NCBI GenBank assembly: GCA_020532085.1
Contig: JAJBAV010000011.1
Coordinates: 1-64,000 of the forward strand
Reading direction: 5' to 3'
Origin: Candidatus Cloacimonadota bacterium
GTDB lineage: Bacteria > Cloacimonadota > Cloacimonadia > Cloacimonadales > Cloacimonadaceae
Length of the DNA: 64,000 nt
Every line of letters starts with the position of its first letter. The stretch's first letter is position 1. The notes under the pieces were generated by a model. It made no database searches, had not been told where the DNA came from, and saw only the letters and a program-made list of their open reading frames with translations. Shown here piece after piece: positions 36,757 through 45,163 of this stretch. Position numbers and translations under genes: made by a program.

Positions 36757-37340
36757 AGGTTCGATTCATCCCTCCAGATGGCGATGTACCAGCGGTTGTT
36801 GGCCGGTTTCAGATAGAAGCGGGCAATGCCGCTGGCCGTGAGCATGGAATTGGAGGAATAATAGCTCAGCTTGAGGTCAAAGGGCGCGGGCACCACCACC
36901 CAGTCTTCATGGCCAAGCTCAGGATCCTCTTCCCAATTGACTTCCGGGGGTATCTGCAGGCGCAGGTAGAGGTCGTCCGGAGCGGGGGTGCTGCCGTCGG
37001 TGGAACCGCTGGTGAAGAGGTTTTCGGTGGAGATGACCTCCTGGTCGTAGCCCCACCAGGAATCGCGGATGCCGTCTCCATTCACGTCGATGCCGATCAG
37101 GCCCACCTCGCTGGAGATCAGTTCAAAGCGAAAATCCGGGGCCAGCAACTCCTTGTAGATGTTGATGTTGCGTTCCTTGTAGGCCAGTTCCAGGCTTTGC
37201 AGAACCTCCAAGGGGGTGCCGAAGCGCAAGGTGCCGTCGGAATTGTCGATCAGCGGCGGATGGAAAGGATTCCAGCAGCTGGAGAGCAGCAGGATGAGCG
37301 CCAGCAACGGCAGGAAGAGGAGCCTATTGCGAGAAGCCAT
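36753..37340 (-). CDS. Lipoprotein of unknown function (second of a paralogous pair)
   Basis: A 195-residue lipoprotein: signal MASRNRLLFLPLLALILLLSSC with Cys22 as the lipid site. The mature part has VLQSLELAYKERNINIYKELLAPDFRFEL, reminiscent of NTF2-like folds, and an acidic loop DVNGDGIRDSWWG resembling a calcium-binding dockerin loop. C-terminal RFYLKPANNRWYIAIWRDE matches the plan of the neighbouring lipoprotein (LRKSGAYWYISKWFDYR). The two overlap by 17 bases and are probably an old duplication. Role unknown. Confidence 0.75.
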   Translation of the reverse strand: MASRNRLLFLPLLALILLLSSCWNPFHPPLIDNSDGTLRFGTPLEVLQSLELAYKERNINIYKELLAPDFRFELISSEVGLIGIDVNGDGIRDSWWGYDQEVISTENLFTSGSTDGSTPAPDDLYLRLQIPPEVNWEEDPELGHEDWVVVPAPFDLKLSYYSSNSMLTASGIARFYLKPANNRWYIAIWRDESNL

Positions 37341-37893
37341 GCTTCATCCTGCCCCAGGTGGGGTTGGCAAAGGTGCGGTAATCGAACCATTTGCTGATGT
37401 ACCAGTAAGCGCCGGATTTGCGCAGCTGGATCTCCAGGTTGCCCTTGTAAGGGCCGGTGGCGCCGGCCACGGCGGGAAAACCCCCAAGCTCGTACTGACG
37501 GAAGATCCGTGCCTCCGTGGAGCCGATCTCGTCGGGTTGGGCGGCCAGCGGGGTGAGGGTGACCGTTGCGTTGTCCAGGCCGGGGGTCTGGCTGAAAAGG
37601 TTGAGCAACATGTCCTGTTCCTGAGTGGCGTTCCAGGAGGCGGGAAGGTTGTAGTCGTTCACATCCTGCGCGGCAAAGCGGAAACTGAAATCCTGAGTGA
37701 ACAGCCCGGAGTATTTCACGGCGTTGCGGCTGTCTTCAAAGCAATACTCCAGATTTTGCAGGCAGAGGTCCCAATTGGTGGGATAGCTGCTCCAGGGGGC
37801 CTGTTCCACGGGGGGTTCCGATTCCCGCAGGCGGAAAAGGTCGCAGCCGGACAGCGCCAGCATCATGGTGAGGAGTATGGCGATATTTCTCAT
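37324..37893 (-). CDS. Lipoprotein of unknown function (first of a paralogous pair)
   Basis: A 189-residue lipoprotein: signal MRNIAILLTMMLALSGC, Cys17 as the lipid site. The mature protein has WDLCLQNLEYCFEDSRNAVKYSGLFTQDFSF, NTF2-like in pattern, and ends with the same arrangement as its downstream neighbour. The frame is open far upstream, but ATG 37893 gives the lipobox. It has no ideal ribosome site (GGGAGG lies 19 bases away). Promoter elements at 37900-37928 come so close to the ATG that the mRNA may be almost leaderless. Confidence 0.75.
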   Translation of the reverse strand: MRNIAILLTMMLALSGCDLFRLRESEPPVEQAPWSSYPTNWDLCLQNLEYCFEDSRNAVKYSGLFTQDFSFRFAAQDVNDYNLPASWNATQEQDMLLNLFSQTPGLDNATVTLTPLAAQPDEIGSTEARIFRQYELGGFPAVAGATGPYKGNLEIQLRKSGAYWYISKWFDYRTFANPTWGRMKHGFSQ

Positions 37894-37899
37894 GATTTC

Positions 37900-37928
37900 A
37901 TCTTTACCGAGCCTCCCATTCGTGTCAA
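37900..37928 (-). promoter_or_regulatory. Promoter of the lipoprotein-ruvX-mltG unit
   Basis: Leftward TTGACA (37928-37923), 17 nt, AAAGAT (37905-37900), or TAAAGA with a 16-nt spacer. The ATG at 37893 is only about 7 bases from the -10, implying a very short leader. Confidence 0.5.
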
Positions 37929-38460
37929 CATAAATTTGGGCTGGGGATCTGACAGAGGTTGTTCCACTCCAGAGACGCGAAGGAAGCAGAAAGAGCCAAC
38001 AGAGCAATTTCTGGGATCGGTTAGCCGGACGCCCGGGACATGATCGGCTTTCTTCAAAACCGGACGGGTAAAGCCTGGAAGTGACAGAAATGCTTCCCCA
38101 CCGCCATGTCCTGTCAGTCACGCCTTGAGCGCTCGCTACCATCCCCCTCCCACGCCCCCCGCCTGATCATCGCATCAAACGCGGCCATCAGGCGGGAGGC
38201 GGGTCCGGGACCCGGGAAATGGCCTTTAGGGCCAGAGGGGCAGCGTTTCGCTCCTACACAGGGTCTTCGGCCACTTCGCCCTCACGCCAACGTATTCCGC
38301 AGCTGGGCTTCACCCACCCGATGTGAAAGAAAGCCATATGTTTCCTGGCGTACAAGGAAGATGAGTGAAAACAGGAAACCCAGAGAGAATCGGACAGGCC
38401 ACGGAAAACAACAGCCCAAGAAAATCCGTAAATGCGTAGGGAATGGAAATGCCAGGAATC
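37929..38460. other. Intergenic gap with a dispersed palindrome
   Basis: No credible gene; the rightward open frame from 38106 shows no protein character. It contains the second copy of the 43-bp repeat. The gap divides the lipoprotein-ruvX-mltG unit from folC. Confidence 0.5.
38158..38200. repeat. Dispersed 43-bp palindromic repeat, copy B
   Basis: Same length as 7046-7088 and about 79% identical by eye. CCCGCCTGAT at the left pairs perfectly with ATCAGGCGGG at the right, so it can form a 10-bp stem with a loop of about 19 bases. Confidence 0.6.
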
Positions 38461-39735
38461 TTATGTGCTATGGCAGCCCAGCACTTCTCCCACGGTGTAG
38501 AGCGAGCCGCCGCAGACCAGGATATCCGCGGGTTTCAGCTCTGCTTGGGCGATCCGGAAGGCCTCCGCCACGGAATCCGCGGCCACATGTTCCACCCCGT
38601 GCCTGATCGCCTCGGCGGCCTGTTCGGCCACGGTGGCGGCGCGGTCGGAGCCGTTTTGGGCGAAGTAGATCTTCTCCGCGTTCCGGCAGATCAGGCGCAG
38701 CATTTCGGCGTAATTCTTGTCGGCCAGGATGGAGACCAGAAAACGAAAGCGGCGGTGGGGCCAGATCCGGCGCAGGGTTTTCAGCATGGCTTCCACGCCC
38801 TGAACGTTGTGCGCGCCATCGACAATGATCACCGGCGCCGTGCCCAGCACCTGCATGCGGCCACGCCAGTTGATGCTTAGCAGGGCGCGGCGCACTTTGG
38901 TGGCCGAGACCCTGATGCCCCGGGCATCGGCGTAAACGAAGAAAGCGGTGAGGGCGAGGGCGATGTTGCCAGCCTGGTGTTCGCCGATGAGGTTGGCCTT
39001 CAGGCCCCGGTAAACATGGTGGCCAAAGCTGTAATCGAAGCGCAGCCCGGTAGGACGGCGGGCGGTGATGCGGAAGCAATAATCCCGGCCGGGGAGATGG
39101 AAGGGCACATTCAGCTCGATCGCGCGGGCGAGGATTATCCGCCGCGGCGAAGCCGGGATGCGCCCCAGCACCAGCGGCACGCCGGCTTTGATGATGCCGG
39201 CTTTTTCAGCGGCGATCAGTTCCAGGCTGCCGCCCAGGGTTTTCACGTGGTCCAGGCCAATGGTAGTGATGGCCGCCACATTCGGAGTGAAGAGATTGGT
39301 GGCGTCCAGCCTGCCGCCCAGGCCCACCTCGATCACGTTGCTGTGGAGGTTTTCCTCGCGGAAGATCTGAAAGGCGATGGCGGTGGTTATCTCGAAGAAT
39401 GAGGCGTCCCACTCTTCAAACAGCGGCTCCAACCGGTGGAAAGTGTCTAGGATCCGCTCGAAGGGCAGATCATGGCCGTTCACCCGGAAGCGCTCGGTGT
39501 AATCGATCAGATGGGGCGAGGTGTTGAGACCGGTGCTCAGCCCGTGGGCCAGGCAGAGGGCTTCCAGAGTGGCGCAAACGCTGCCTTTGCCGTTGGTGCC
39601 GGCCACGTGGAAACCGCGCAAATCGCCCTGGGGATTGCCCATGGCGTCCAGCAGATGTTTCATCCGGTTCAGTTCCAGCTTGACGTTGCCGGAATATTTC
39701 CGGTAGATGTGGTCCAAAAATTCCTGATATTGCAA
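38461..39735 (-). CDS. folC: Folylpolyglutamate / dihydrofolate synthase
   Basis: The FolC/Mur-ligase-family enzyme that adds glutamate to folates and often makes dihydrofolate. The ATP loop is GFHVAGTNGKGSVCATLEAL. The Mg/carbamate region includes VIEVGLGGRLDATNLF, and IGLDHVKTLGGSLELIAAEKAGI is typical, as is VIIVDGAHNVQGVEAML later. The open frame runs to a GTG at 39795, but that region is an upstream gene's terminator (39764-39806). A TTG at 39735 (reading MQYQEFLDHI) has AAGGA in front and lies beyond the hairpin, so I place the start there; 424 residues. Confidence 0.9.
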   Translation of the reverse strand: MQYQEFLDHIYRKYSGNVKLELNRMKHLLDAMGNPQGDLRGFHVAGTNGKGSVCATLEALCLAHGLSTGLNTSPHLIDYTERFRVNGHDLPFERILDTFHRLEPLFEEWDASFFEITTAIAFQIFREENLHSNVIEVGLGGRLDATNLFTPNVAAITTIGLDHVKTLGGSLELIAAEKAGIIKAGVPLVLGRIPASPRRIILARAIELNVPFHLPGRDYCFRITARRPTGLRFDYSFGHHVYRGLKANLIGEHQAGNIALALTAFFVYADARGIRVSATKVRRALLSINWRGRMQVLGTAPVIIVDGAHNVQGVEAMLKTLRRIWPHRRFRFLVSILADKNYAEMLRLICRNAEKIYFAQNGSDRAATVAEQAAEAIRHGVEHVAADSVAEAFRIAQAELKPADILVCGGSLYTVGEVLGCHST

Positions 39736-39763
39736 AGCTATTCCTTGGTTTTGGCTGGGGGGC

Positions 39764-39806
39764 AAAAAATTCCCCGCGGCGGGCTTGTCTGCCACTGCCG
39801 CGGGGT
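39764..39806 (-). terminator. Intrinsic terminator before folC
   Basis: Leftward stem CCCCGCGGC (39805-39797) pairs with GCCGCGGGG (39780-39772) and is followed by AATTTTTTG. It ends the pseudopilin-like transcript and argues against the long reading of folC. Confidence 0.85.
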
Positions 39807-39831
39807 AACATCCATGTCCGTTCAGGCCCGG

Positions 39832-40539
39832 CTACTCCATCTCAGGCTCGGCTGGAGCGGTTTCCTGCGCGGAAGCGTCATCCGGAAAAGCTTCTTCCGG
39901 GTTGGGAATCTCCGGGGCAAGCGACTGCCGCCATTGCATGATGGCCGGATCGCCGTTGGCGGCGGTGAATTCCTGGTGAGGCGTGTTTTTCCAATAGTTC
40001 AGATACTTCTGAAGCTCTTCGGATTTGATCTTGGCGCTGTTCTTGGCAAAGTTGTCGATCAGCGCGAGATCGGCTATCATCACATTCTGGAGTTTGGTGG
40101 TGCTCATGTTGTCGTAGAAATTCTTGTCCAAAACGTGGGTGGGAAAGTCAAGCATGTTGGGGCAGAAGACCAGGATGCCGGAATAGTGTTTGGTATCCCC
40201 GTCGATCACTTCGTAAAGGTGTTTGCCGAAGACTTGGTACGGGGTTTTCTCGCCCTGCAGTTCGGGGCAGTATTTCTCCTCGCTGAGGTAGGGTTGTTTG
40301 CTGCCGGGTTTGATGGCGTTGCGCAGCTGGTCGAGGTCGCCACTGAAGTCCTGCTGGGTTTCCAGCACATAGTCGTTGGCTGCCACCCAGATATTTTTCA
40401 TGTTAGTGGTGCAATCGTTGGTATTCTTCTCCGGATCGAGGTTGAACATCCCGGACAAAGCCAGGATGGCGATCAGAGCGATGGCCAGAATGGCGCTCAG
40501 CACCCAGAAAAGCACGCTTCCCTGTTGGTTTTTCAACAT
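39832..40539 (-). CDS. Pseudopilin-like single-helix protein of unknown function
   Basis: A 235-residue protein. The N-terminus MLKNQQGSVLFWVLSAILAIALIAILALSG places a short polar lead before a strong hydrophobic helix, similar to type IV pilins and pseudopilins, but the usual GFTLIE sequence and prepilin cleavage site are not clear. The rest is soluble, with conserved-looking CTTNMKNIWVAANDYVLE, which resembles the post-helix region of pseudopilins, and an acidic Pro/Glu-rich tail. ATG 40539 has AGGAG upstream. It has its own promoter at 40570-40598. No pilus assembly genes lie in the window. Confidence 0.65.
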   Translation of the reverse strand: MLKNQQGSVLFWVLSAILAIALIAILALSGMFNLDPEKNTNDCTTNMKNIWVAANDYVLETQQDFSGDLDQLRNAIKPGSKQPYLSEEKYCPELQGEKTPYQVFGKHLYEVIDGDTKHYSGILVFCPNMLDFPTHVLDKNFYDNMSTTKLQNVMIADLALIDNFAKNSAKIKSEELQKYLNYWKNTPHQEFTAANGDPAIMQWRQSLAPEIPNPEEAFPDDASAQETAPAEPEME

Positions 40540-40569
40540 GAGTAACTCCTGAAAAGATATAGTTTTTCT

Positions 40570-40598
40570 AATAATTTTACGCCGCCCAATCACGTCAA
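40570..40598 (-). promoter_or_regulatory. Promoter of the pseudopilin-like gene
   Basis: Leftward TTGACG (40598-40593), 17 nt, ATTATT (40575-40570). Its -35 overlaps the last codons of the lytic transglycosylase gene. Confidence 0.55.
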
Positions 40599-41116
40599 GC
40601 CTTTTTTGCTGGCGGCATGATCTTGTTTATGTAGCCGTAGGTTTCCCGGATGTCGGAAAAACGCTCGCGGTAATCGGCCTCGGGGTCGATCCTGATGCCT
40701 CGCATCCGCCTGCCCACATTGCTTTCACCCCAGTTGTAGGCCGCCAGCACCAGGGTCCAGTTGTTGTCGAAGCGCTCGCGCAGGTAGTTCAGATAGCGGG
40801 CCGAGATGCTGAGGTTGTAAGGCGGAAAATAGAGCATGCCGCGCCTGTGGCTCATGTGCACGTAGCTGGCGGTGGATTCGCGCACCTGCCCCAACCCGAT
40901 GGCCTTGGCCGGGGAAACGGCGAAACTGCGGAAGCGGCTTTCCGTGTTTATCAGCCGGTAGAAAATGCCCGGGTCGAGGCCGTAAACCACAGCCGCGCTA
41001 AGGGTCATCAACCTCACCGAGATGGGGTTGTAAACCAGGATCAAAAGCACCAAAAGCAGGACCAGGGGGAAATAGATGATCCTCCTGATCCTGCTTTTCT
41101 TTTTGGCGGAAGGCAC
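40595..41116 (-). CDS. Membrane-anchored lytic transglycosylase (SLT family)
   Basis: A 173-residue murein hydrolase. A basic lead and one helix (IIYFPLVLLLVLLILVY) anchor it; residues 45-165 form the goose-lysozyme-like SLT domain. The catalytic Glu is in LINTESRFRSFAVSPAKA, followed by GLGQVRESTA and later LVLAAYNWGESNVG, the standard motifs. It starts with GTG at 41116, nine bases after the ferritin-like gene. It should cut peptidoglycan glycans, as MltG does from the nascent end. Confidence 0.92.
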   Translation of the reverse strand: MPSAKKKSRIRRIIYFPLVLLLVLLILVYNPISVRLMTLSAAVVYGLDPGIFYRLINTESRFRSFAVSPAKAIGLGQVRESTASYVHMSHRRGMLYFPPYNLSISARYLNYLRERFDNNWTLVLAAYNWGESNVGRRMRGIRIDPEADYRERFSDIRETYGYINKIMPPAKKA

Positions 41117-41124
41117 GGTTTCGG

Positions 41125-41610
41125 TCAGGCCAGGCCTTTCTTGAAATCGTTCAGCCGCAACACGTGAGACACTTCTTCGTTAATGATGCGCCTCAGGGCG
41201 ATGAGGGCCTTGGGGTTGGAAATGCTGTCGCTGAGGGCGTGGAAATAGAGCAGGGTGTCTTTTTCAAAGATGATGGCGTTGTCCACGAGGGTGGCCATGT
41301 CCGTGGCCTCGGTGGCCTTGCGGATGGCGGATTCCTCGCTGTTGAAGATCCGGCCGTCCACGATGGTCTTCAGATAGGCGGAAACCATTTCCCAGTCCTG
41401 GGTGAGTTCCAGATCCTGCATGTCCGCGTCGTCGCGCAGGGCCATGAAGGTCTTTTCGTGGTCCAGTTCCTGGTCACGCAAAAAAGCGATGAATTCGATG
41501 CTTTTGGCGTCCAGGTCCTTACGTTTGGTGGCTTCCTGGTAAAAGGCGTAGCCGTTGCGTTCGATCTGCACGGCCATTTCAATGATCTCATTGATCGAGA
41601 AAGCTGGCAT
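41125..41610 (-). CDS. Ferritin-like/rubrerythrin-family protein
   Basis: A 161-residue helical-bundle protein with paired acidic motifs of diiron proteins: QIERNGYAFYQEATKR in helix one, LRDQELDHEKTFMALRD in helix two, IIFEKDTLLYFHALSD in helix three and IINEEVSHVLRLNDF at the end. No rubredoxin domain. Likely a peroxide- or iron-handling protein, paralogous in plan to 16929-17381 but alone with peptidoglycan genes. It has a good promoter at 41649-41677 and a GGAGG site before the ATG. Confidence 0.82.
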   Translation of the reverse strand: MPAFSINEIIEMAVQIERNGYAFYQEATKRKDLDAKSIEFIAFLRDQELDHEKTFMALRDDADMQDLELTQDWEMVSAYLKTIVDGRIFNSEESAIRKATEATDMATLVDNAIIFEKDTLLYFHALSDSISNPKALIALRRIINEEVSHVLRLNDFKKGLA

Positions 41611-41648
41611 TTTTCCTCCAGTTGGATATGTTTTTTTTGATTTCAGAC

Positions 41649-41677
41649 AGTATGCTCACCGGGAGCGTATTTGTCAA
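41649..41677 (-). promoter_or_regulatory. Promoter of the ferritin-like / SLT unit
   Basis: Leftward TTGACA (41677-41672), 17 nt, CATACT (41654-41649), about 40 bases before the ATG. One of the better matches to a sigma-70 consensus in this window. Confidence 0.7.
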
Positions 41678-41723
41678 GCTGAAAGTGCAAAACCGCCCTG
41701 GTTTCCGGGCTACGCAGTCCCGT

Positions 41724-42359
41724 TCATTCCAGGCCCACGTTCACCTGCGAAGGGCCCATCAGTTCGCCGATATGGTCGGTGCTGTCCTGAACCGCCTGGC
41801 GTGCCGCCTGGCTCGGCTGGGCCGGGTCCGCCGCCTGGACCGCAGCTGCTTTGGTAACCTCTTTCTGCACTTCCCGCATGGGATCCACGGCTGGTTCCTT
41901 CGCCTCTTCCGCCGGCAATTGGGGCTCGCTCGCCACCGTGGTGTCAGCCGCGGCAGGGCGCAAAAATTCCGGGGTTTTCAGCCAACCCTGGTTATTGGCA
42001 TGCCAGAGGATGGCACCCAAGACCACCACGAAGAGGATGATGCCCAGCAGCCAGAGCAGATTGGGTGAGAGCATGATCTTGCCGGATTTATCCCCGCTGG
42101 AGCGGACGAGTTGTTTCTTGGTGTTTTCCGGCACCATCACCCTGAATTCCGCCATCACCTCGTCCAGGTCGGCCCCCAGGTAGCCGGCGTATTTGTGGAC
42201 CATGGCCTTGGCGAAGCCGAAATGCCCCAGCTCAAAATAGCGGTTTTCCTCGATCAGCCGCAGCTGGTCCTCCCGCAGGCGCAGGTCTTCGAAAACCTTC
42301 TGGTAGTCGATGCCCTTTTCCTCGCGCAATTTTTGTAGATGCGAGCCTAGATTTTCCAT
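41724..42359 (-). CDS. RodZ-like helix-turn-helix membrane protein
   Basis: A 211-residue protein. Residues 1-70 are an HTH_25/RodZ-type domain (GSHLQKLREEKGIDYQKVFEDL, then FGFAKAMVHKYAGYLGAD). A single helix follows at about 103-122 (LLWLLGIILFVVVLGAILW), then an Ala/Pro/Glu-rich periplasmic tail, shorter than in E. coli RodZ and lacking a clear beta domain. RodZ links MreB to the cell-wall machinery; no mreB is in the window. It overlaps dapF by 13 bases at the end of the dap operon, consistent with a cell-wall role. Confidence 0.82.
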   Translation of the reverse strand: MENLGSHLQKLREEKGIDYQKVFEDLRLREDQLRLIEENRYFELGHFGFAKAMVHKYAGYLGADLDEVMAEFRVMVPENTKKQLVRSSGDKSGKIMLSPNLLWLLGIILFVVVLGAILWHANNQGWLKTPEFLRPAAADTTVASEPQLPAEEAKEPAVDPMREVQKEVTKAAAVQAADPAQPSQAARQAVQDSTDHIGELMGPSQVNVGLE

Positions 42360-43123
42360 TGGTAAACTCCACTGAAAGTGTGTTCCACAGTCCCCGCGAG
42401 CATGAATTCCCCGTTCTCCAGGCGCGCGACATGCACCGCCCCGCCGGGCATCTTCACCCAGACCTCATTGTCCAGCAGGCCTTTGTTGATGCCGCTGAAG
42501 ACGCTGGCCACGGCGCCGGTCCCACAGGCTTGGGTGGCCCCCGCGCCGCGTTCCCAGACCTTCATTTCGATCTCCAGGCGTGAGACCACGCGCACGAATT
42601 CGGCGTTCACCCCCTCCCGGAAGCGCGGATGGCGCTCCAGGCGCGGGCCGGTTTCCAGTTCCTGGCCGTGCAGCCTGGCCTGGAAGGAGACGAAATGCAG
42701 ATTCCCCACCTCCACCACCGTTCCGGTCACCCCCTCCAGGTCAAGGTCCTTCTCTTGCAGCACCGGTTTGCCCAGATTGACGCTGATCTGGCGATCCCGC
42801 ACGGAGGCGTTTTTAAGGCCGCTGGCGGTGGCGATCCGCAGCTCCGCCTTGCCGGTGAGCCTGTGCAGCAGGGAAGCGCAGCAACGCAGGGCGGAGCCGC
42901 ACATCAGGGCGTGGCTGCCGTCGCTGTTGTGGATCACCATGCGAGCGTCGGCCCCAGCTTCGGCCAGCAACAGCACCAGGCCGTCCGCGCCCACGCCGGT
43001 GCGGCGGTCGCAGATGTCGCGGGCGAGGGCGTCCGGCGGCAGCGAGGTTTCCCGGGTGTGCAAAAGCTGCAGCACCACGAAATCGTTGCCCTGGGCCTGG
43101 ATCTTGCCAAAGGGGATCAGCAT
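42347..43123 (-). CDS. dapF: Diaminopimelate epimerase
   Basis: Converts LL- to meso-diaminopimelate for lysine and peptidoglycan. The two catalytic cysteines lie in NSDGSHALMCGSALRCC (first) and ATQACGTGAVASV (second). The N-terminus KIQAQGNDFVVLQ matches the family KMHGLGNDF motif loosely. The open frame begins earlier at 43261, but ATG 43123 starts the conserved fold and overlaps dapB's end by seven bases. Length 258, slightly short but complete. Confidence 0.93.
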   Translation of the reverse strand: MLIPFGKIQAQGNDFVVLQLLHTRETSLPPDALARDICDRRTGVGADGLVLLLAEAGADARMVIHNSDGSHALMCGSALRCCASLLHRLTGKAELRIATASGLKNASVRDRQISVNLGKPVLQEKDLDLEGVTGTVVEVGNLHFVSFQARLHGQELETGPRLERHPRFREGVNAEFVRVVSRLEIEMKVWERGAGATQACGTGAVASVFSGINKGLLDNEVWVKMPGGAVHVARLENGEFMLAGTVEHTFSGVYQWKI

Positions 43124-43857
43124 AGCAGGTCTTCCATCATCTGGTTGAAGCTGTACAAACCCTTGCGCAGCGAGATCCACTGCGCGGCCTGCAGCGCTCC
43201 GGTGGCGAAACAGGCCCGGGAACGCACCCGGTGGCTCAGTTCCAGGCTGTCGGTCTCGCAATCGAAGATCACACTGTGGGTGCCGGGCACTGCACCACCG
43301 CGCAGGCTGGCGAAGTGCAACTCGTTCTTGAGGATGCGGCGGTCCAGCTTGTCGTAAACGGCTTCATCTTTCACGCTGCTTTCCCGCAGGATGGCTTCGG
43401 CCAGCTGGATCGCCGTGCCGGAGGGACTGTCCGCCTTTTGGTTGTGGTGCATTTCCCAGCCGCAGACGTCGTACATGGTAAATTTGTCGCAGATGGAGGT
43501 GGCATATTGGATCACGCGGGTGAAGAGGTTCATGCCGATGGAGAAATTGGCGCCCCAGAGAATGCCGGTGCCGTGGCGTTCGGCCAGGTCCTTCACCTCG
43601 TCCAGATGCTTGTGCCAGCCGGTGGTTCCCACCACCATGTGCTTTCCCGCGGCGGCCACCTGGCGGATGTTGTTCAGGGCTGTGTCCGGCAGGCTGAAAT
43701 CGATGCAGACGTCGGCCAGGATCTCCGGCCTGATCTCGCGTTCGCAGCCTGCCTGGCTGGGATCGATGATGGAGCGCACCCGGCAGCCCTGCGCCTCGGC
43801 GAGGCTGGCGATCATGTGTCCCATCTTCCCGTATCCGATCAAGCTTATCTCCAGCAT
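43117..43857 (-). CDS. dapB: 4-Hydroxy-tetrahydrodipicolinate reductase
   Basis: NAD(P)H-dependent reductase of the lysine/diaminopimelate pathway. The nucleotide loop reads ISLIGYGKMGHMIASLA. VVGTTGWHKHLDEV and GANFSIGMNLFTRVIQ are substrate-binding regions, and EMHHNQKADSPSGTAIQLAE holds the catalytic His and Lys. C-terminal FATGALQAAQWI is also typical. Length 246 is normal. It starts three bases after the M20 peptidase gene, so peptidase-dapB-dapF-rodZ-like form one leftward operon from the promoter at 45020-45048. Confidence 0.95.
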   Translation of the reverse strand: MLEISLIGYGKMGHMIASLAEAQGCRVRSIIDPSQAGCEREIRPEILADVCIDFSLPDTALNNIRQVAAAGKHMVVGTTGWHKHLDEVKDLAERHGTGILWGANFSIGMNLFTRVIQYATSICDKFTMYDVCGWEMHHNQKADSPSGTAIQLAEAILRESSVKDEAVYDKLDRRILKNELHFASLRGGAVPGTHSVIFDCETDSLELSHRVRSRACFATGALQAAQWISLRKGLYSFNQMMEDLLC

Positions 43858-43860
43858 CGG

Positions 43861-44985
43861 TCACCTCTGTGCATGGCGGCGGATCAGCGCGGCGATGAAG
43901 GCCGCGCCCCGCTTCAGTTCTTCGGCTTCGATGTCTTCGGCCACGGTGTGCACCTTGTTCATGCCGGTGCCGCAGATGATCATGGGCAGGCCGGCGGCGT
44001 TGATGATGTTGGCGTCGCTGCCGCCTCCGCCCACGGTCACCTCAGCTTTGATCCCCAGATCGTTCAGGGCGTCCAGGGCCAGCTGCACCACGGCCTCGCC
44101 GTCGCCGACGCGGAACGCGGCGTATTCTTGTTTGGATTCCCATTCCAGGGCTGCCGCGCCAAAATCGTAGTTGTGCCTCTGCACGGCGCTTTCGGCGGCG
44201 TGGCGGATATCCGCGGTTACCTGTTCCAGCTTGCGCGGATTGTGGCTGCGGGCTTCGCCCTTGAGCTCCACGCGGTTGGGAACGATGTTCGTGGCGCTGC
44301 CGCCGGAGATAATGCCCACGTTGCAGGTGGTTTCATGGTCGATGCGGCCCAGGGGCATGGCGGCGATGGCTTCGGCGGCCACGCGGATGGCGTTGATCCC
44401 TTTTTCCGGCTCCACGCCCGCGTGGGCTTCCTTGCCCGTGATCACCATCCGGATCGAGTTCTGGGCCGGCGCTCCCACCACCAGGTCCCCCACCCGGTGG
44501 GCGTCCAGGGCATAGCCGAAGGCCGAGCGCAGCTTGCTCTTGTCAAAATGTTTCGCGCCCAAAAGGCCGATCTCTTCCGAAACCGTTACCAATACCTCGA
44601 TGGGGGCGTGCGGTTCCCCGCTTTCCACCACATCCCGGATGCCCATGATGATCTCGGCCAGGCCGGATTTGTCGTCGCCGCCCAAAACGGTGGTTCCATC
44701 CGTGTGGATGCGGCCCTCGGTGATGGAGGCCTTCACGCCCAGGCCCGGTTTGACGGTGTCCGCGTGGGCGCAGAAGAGGATGGGTTTTTGGTCTGCCCGG
44801 CCTGGGATCAGGGCGTGCAGATTGCCCGCGTTGCCGCCGGTGAAAGTGTTGGCGTCGTCTTCCAGGATATCCGCTCCCAGCTCGGCCAGGTCGGCTTTGA
44901 GGCGGTCGGTCACGGCTCGTTCATCGCGCGATTCGCTGTCGATGGCCACCAGTTCCAGAAAGTATCTGATCACATCGTCGTGCAT
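43861..44985 (-). CDS. M20-family metallopeptidase (peptidase T-like)
   Basis: A 374-residue zinc hydrolase. Metal ligands are expected in ILFCAHADTVKPG and VLGGDDKSGLAEI, with VTVSEEIGLLGAKHF supplying the catalytic Glu pair, and a dimerisation domain in the middle (ITGKEAHAGVEPEKG). The order fits peptidase T/T2 rather than classical DapE. Its place as first gene before dapB and dapF leaves open a role in diaminopimelate synthesis. An in-frame ATG at 44997 exists, but 44985 has GGAG at good spacing. Confidence 0.9.
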   Translation of the reverse strand: MHDDVIRYFLELVAIDSESRDERAVTDRLKADLAELGADILEDDANTFTGGNAGNLHALIPGRADQKPILFCAHADTVKPGLGVKASITEGRIHTDGTTVLGGDDKSGLAEIIMGIRDVVESGEPHAPIEVLVTVSEEIGLLGAKHFDKSKLRSAFGYALDAHRVGDLVVGAPAQNSIRMVITGKEAHAGVEPEKGINAIRVAAEAIAAMPLGRIDHETTCNVGIISGGSATNIVPNRVELKGEARSHNPRKLEQVTADIRHAAESAVQRHNYDFGAAALEWESKQEYAAFRVGDGEAVVQLALDALNDLGIKAEVTVGGGGSDANIINAAGLPMIICGTGMNKVHTVAEDIEAEELKRGAAFIAALIRRHAQR

Positions 44986-45019
44986 GCTTGTCTCCATAAA
45001 GATTATTGCTTGTCACGCC

Positions 45020-45048
45020 ATTTATTCTGCCTTTGGCTTTTTTGTCAA
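45020..45048 (-). promoter_or_regulatory. Promoter of the dap operon
   Basis: Leftward TTGACA (45048-45043), 17 nt, ATAAAT (45025-45020), about 35 bases before ATG 44985. Confidence 0.65.
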
Positions 45049-45163
45049 AAACTATTTGCGTGCCTGCCTCCTCACCGCCTTGCCACAAGTTTTCATTGAC
45101 GGATATCCCCTTTTGCCGGCTAATGGTTTTTCTTCCTGAAACAACCCCACAAGGAGCATAGAG

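Noticed and set aside
38106-38606. Rightward open frame of 166 codons
   Set aside because: Arg/Pro-rich, overlaps the folC 3' end on the other strand and has no start context.
43861-44985. dapE (succinyl-diaminopimelate desuccinylase)
   Set aside because: Operon position suggests it, but the motifs fit peptidase T-like M20 enzymes better; left as M20 peptidase.
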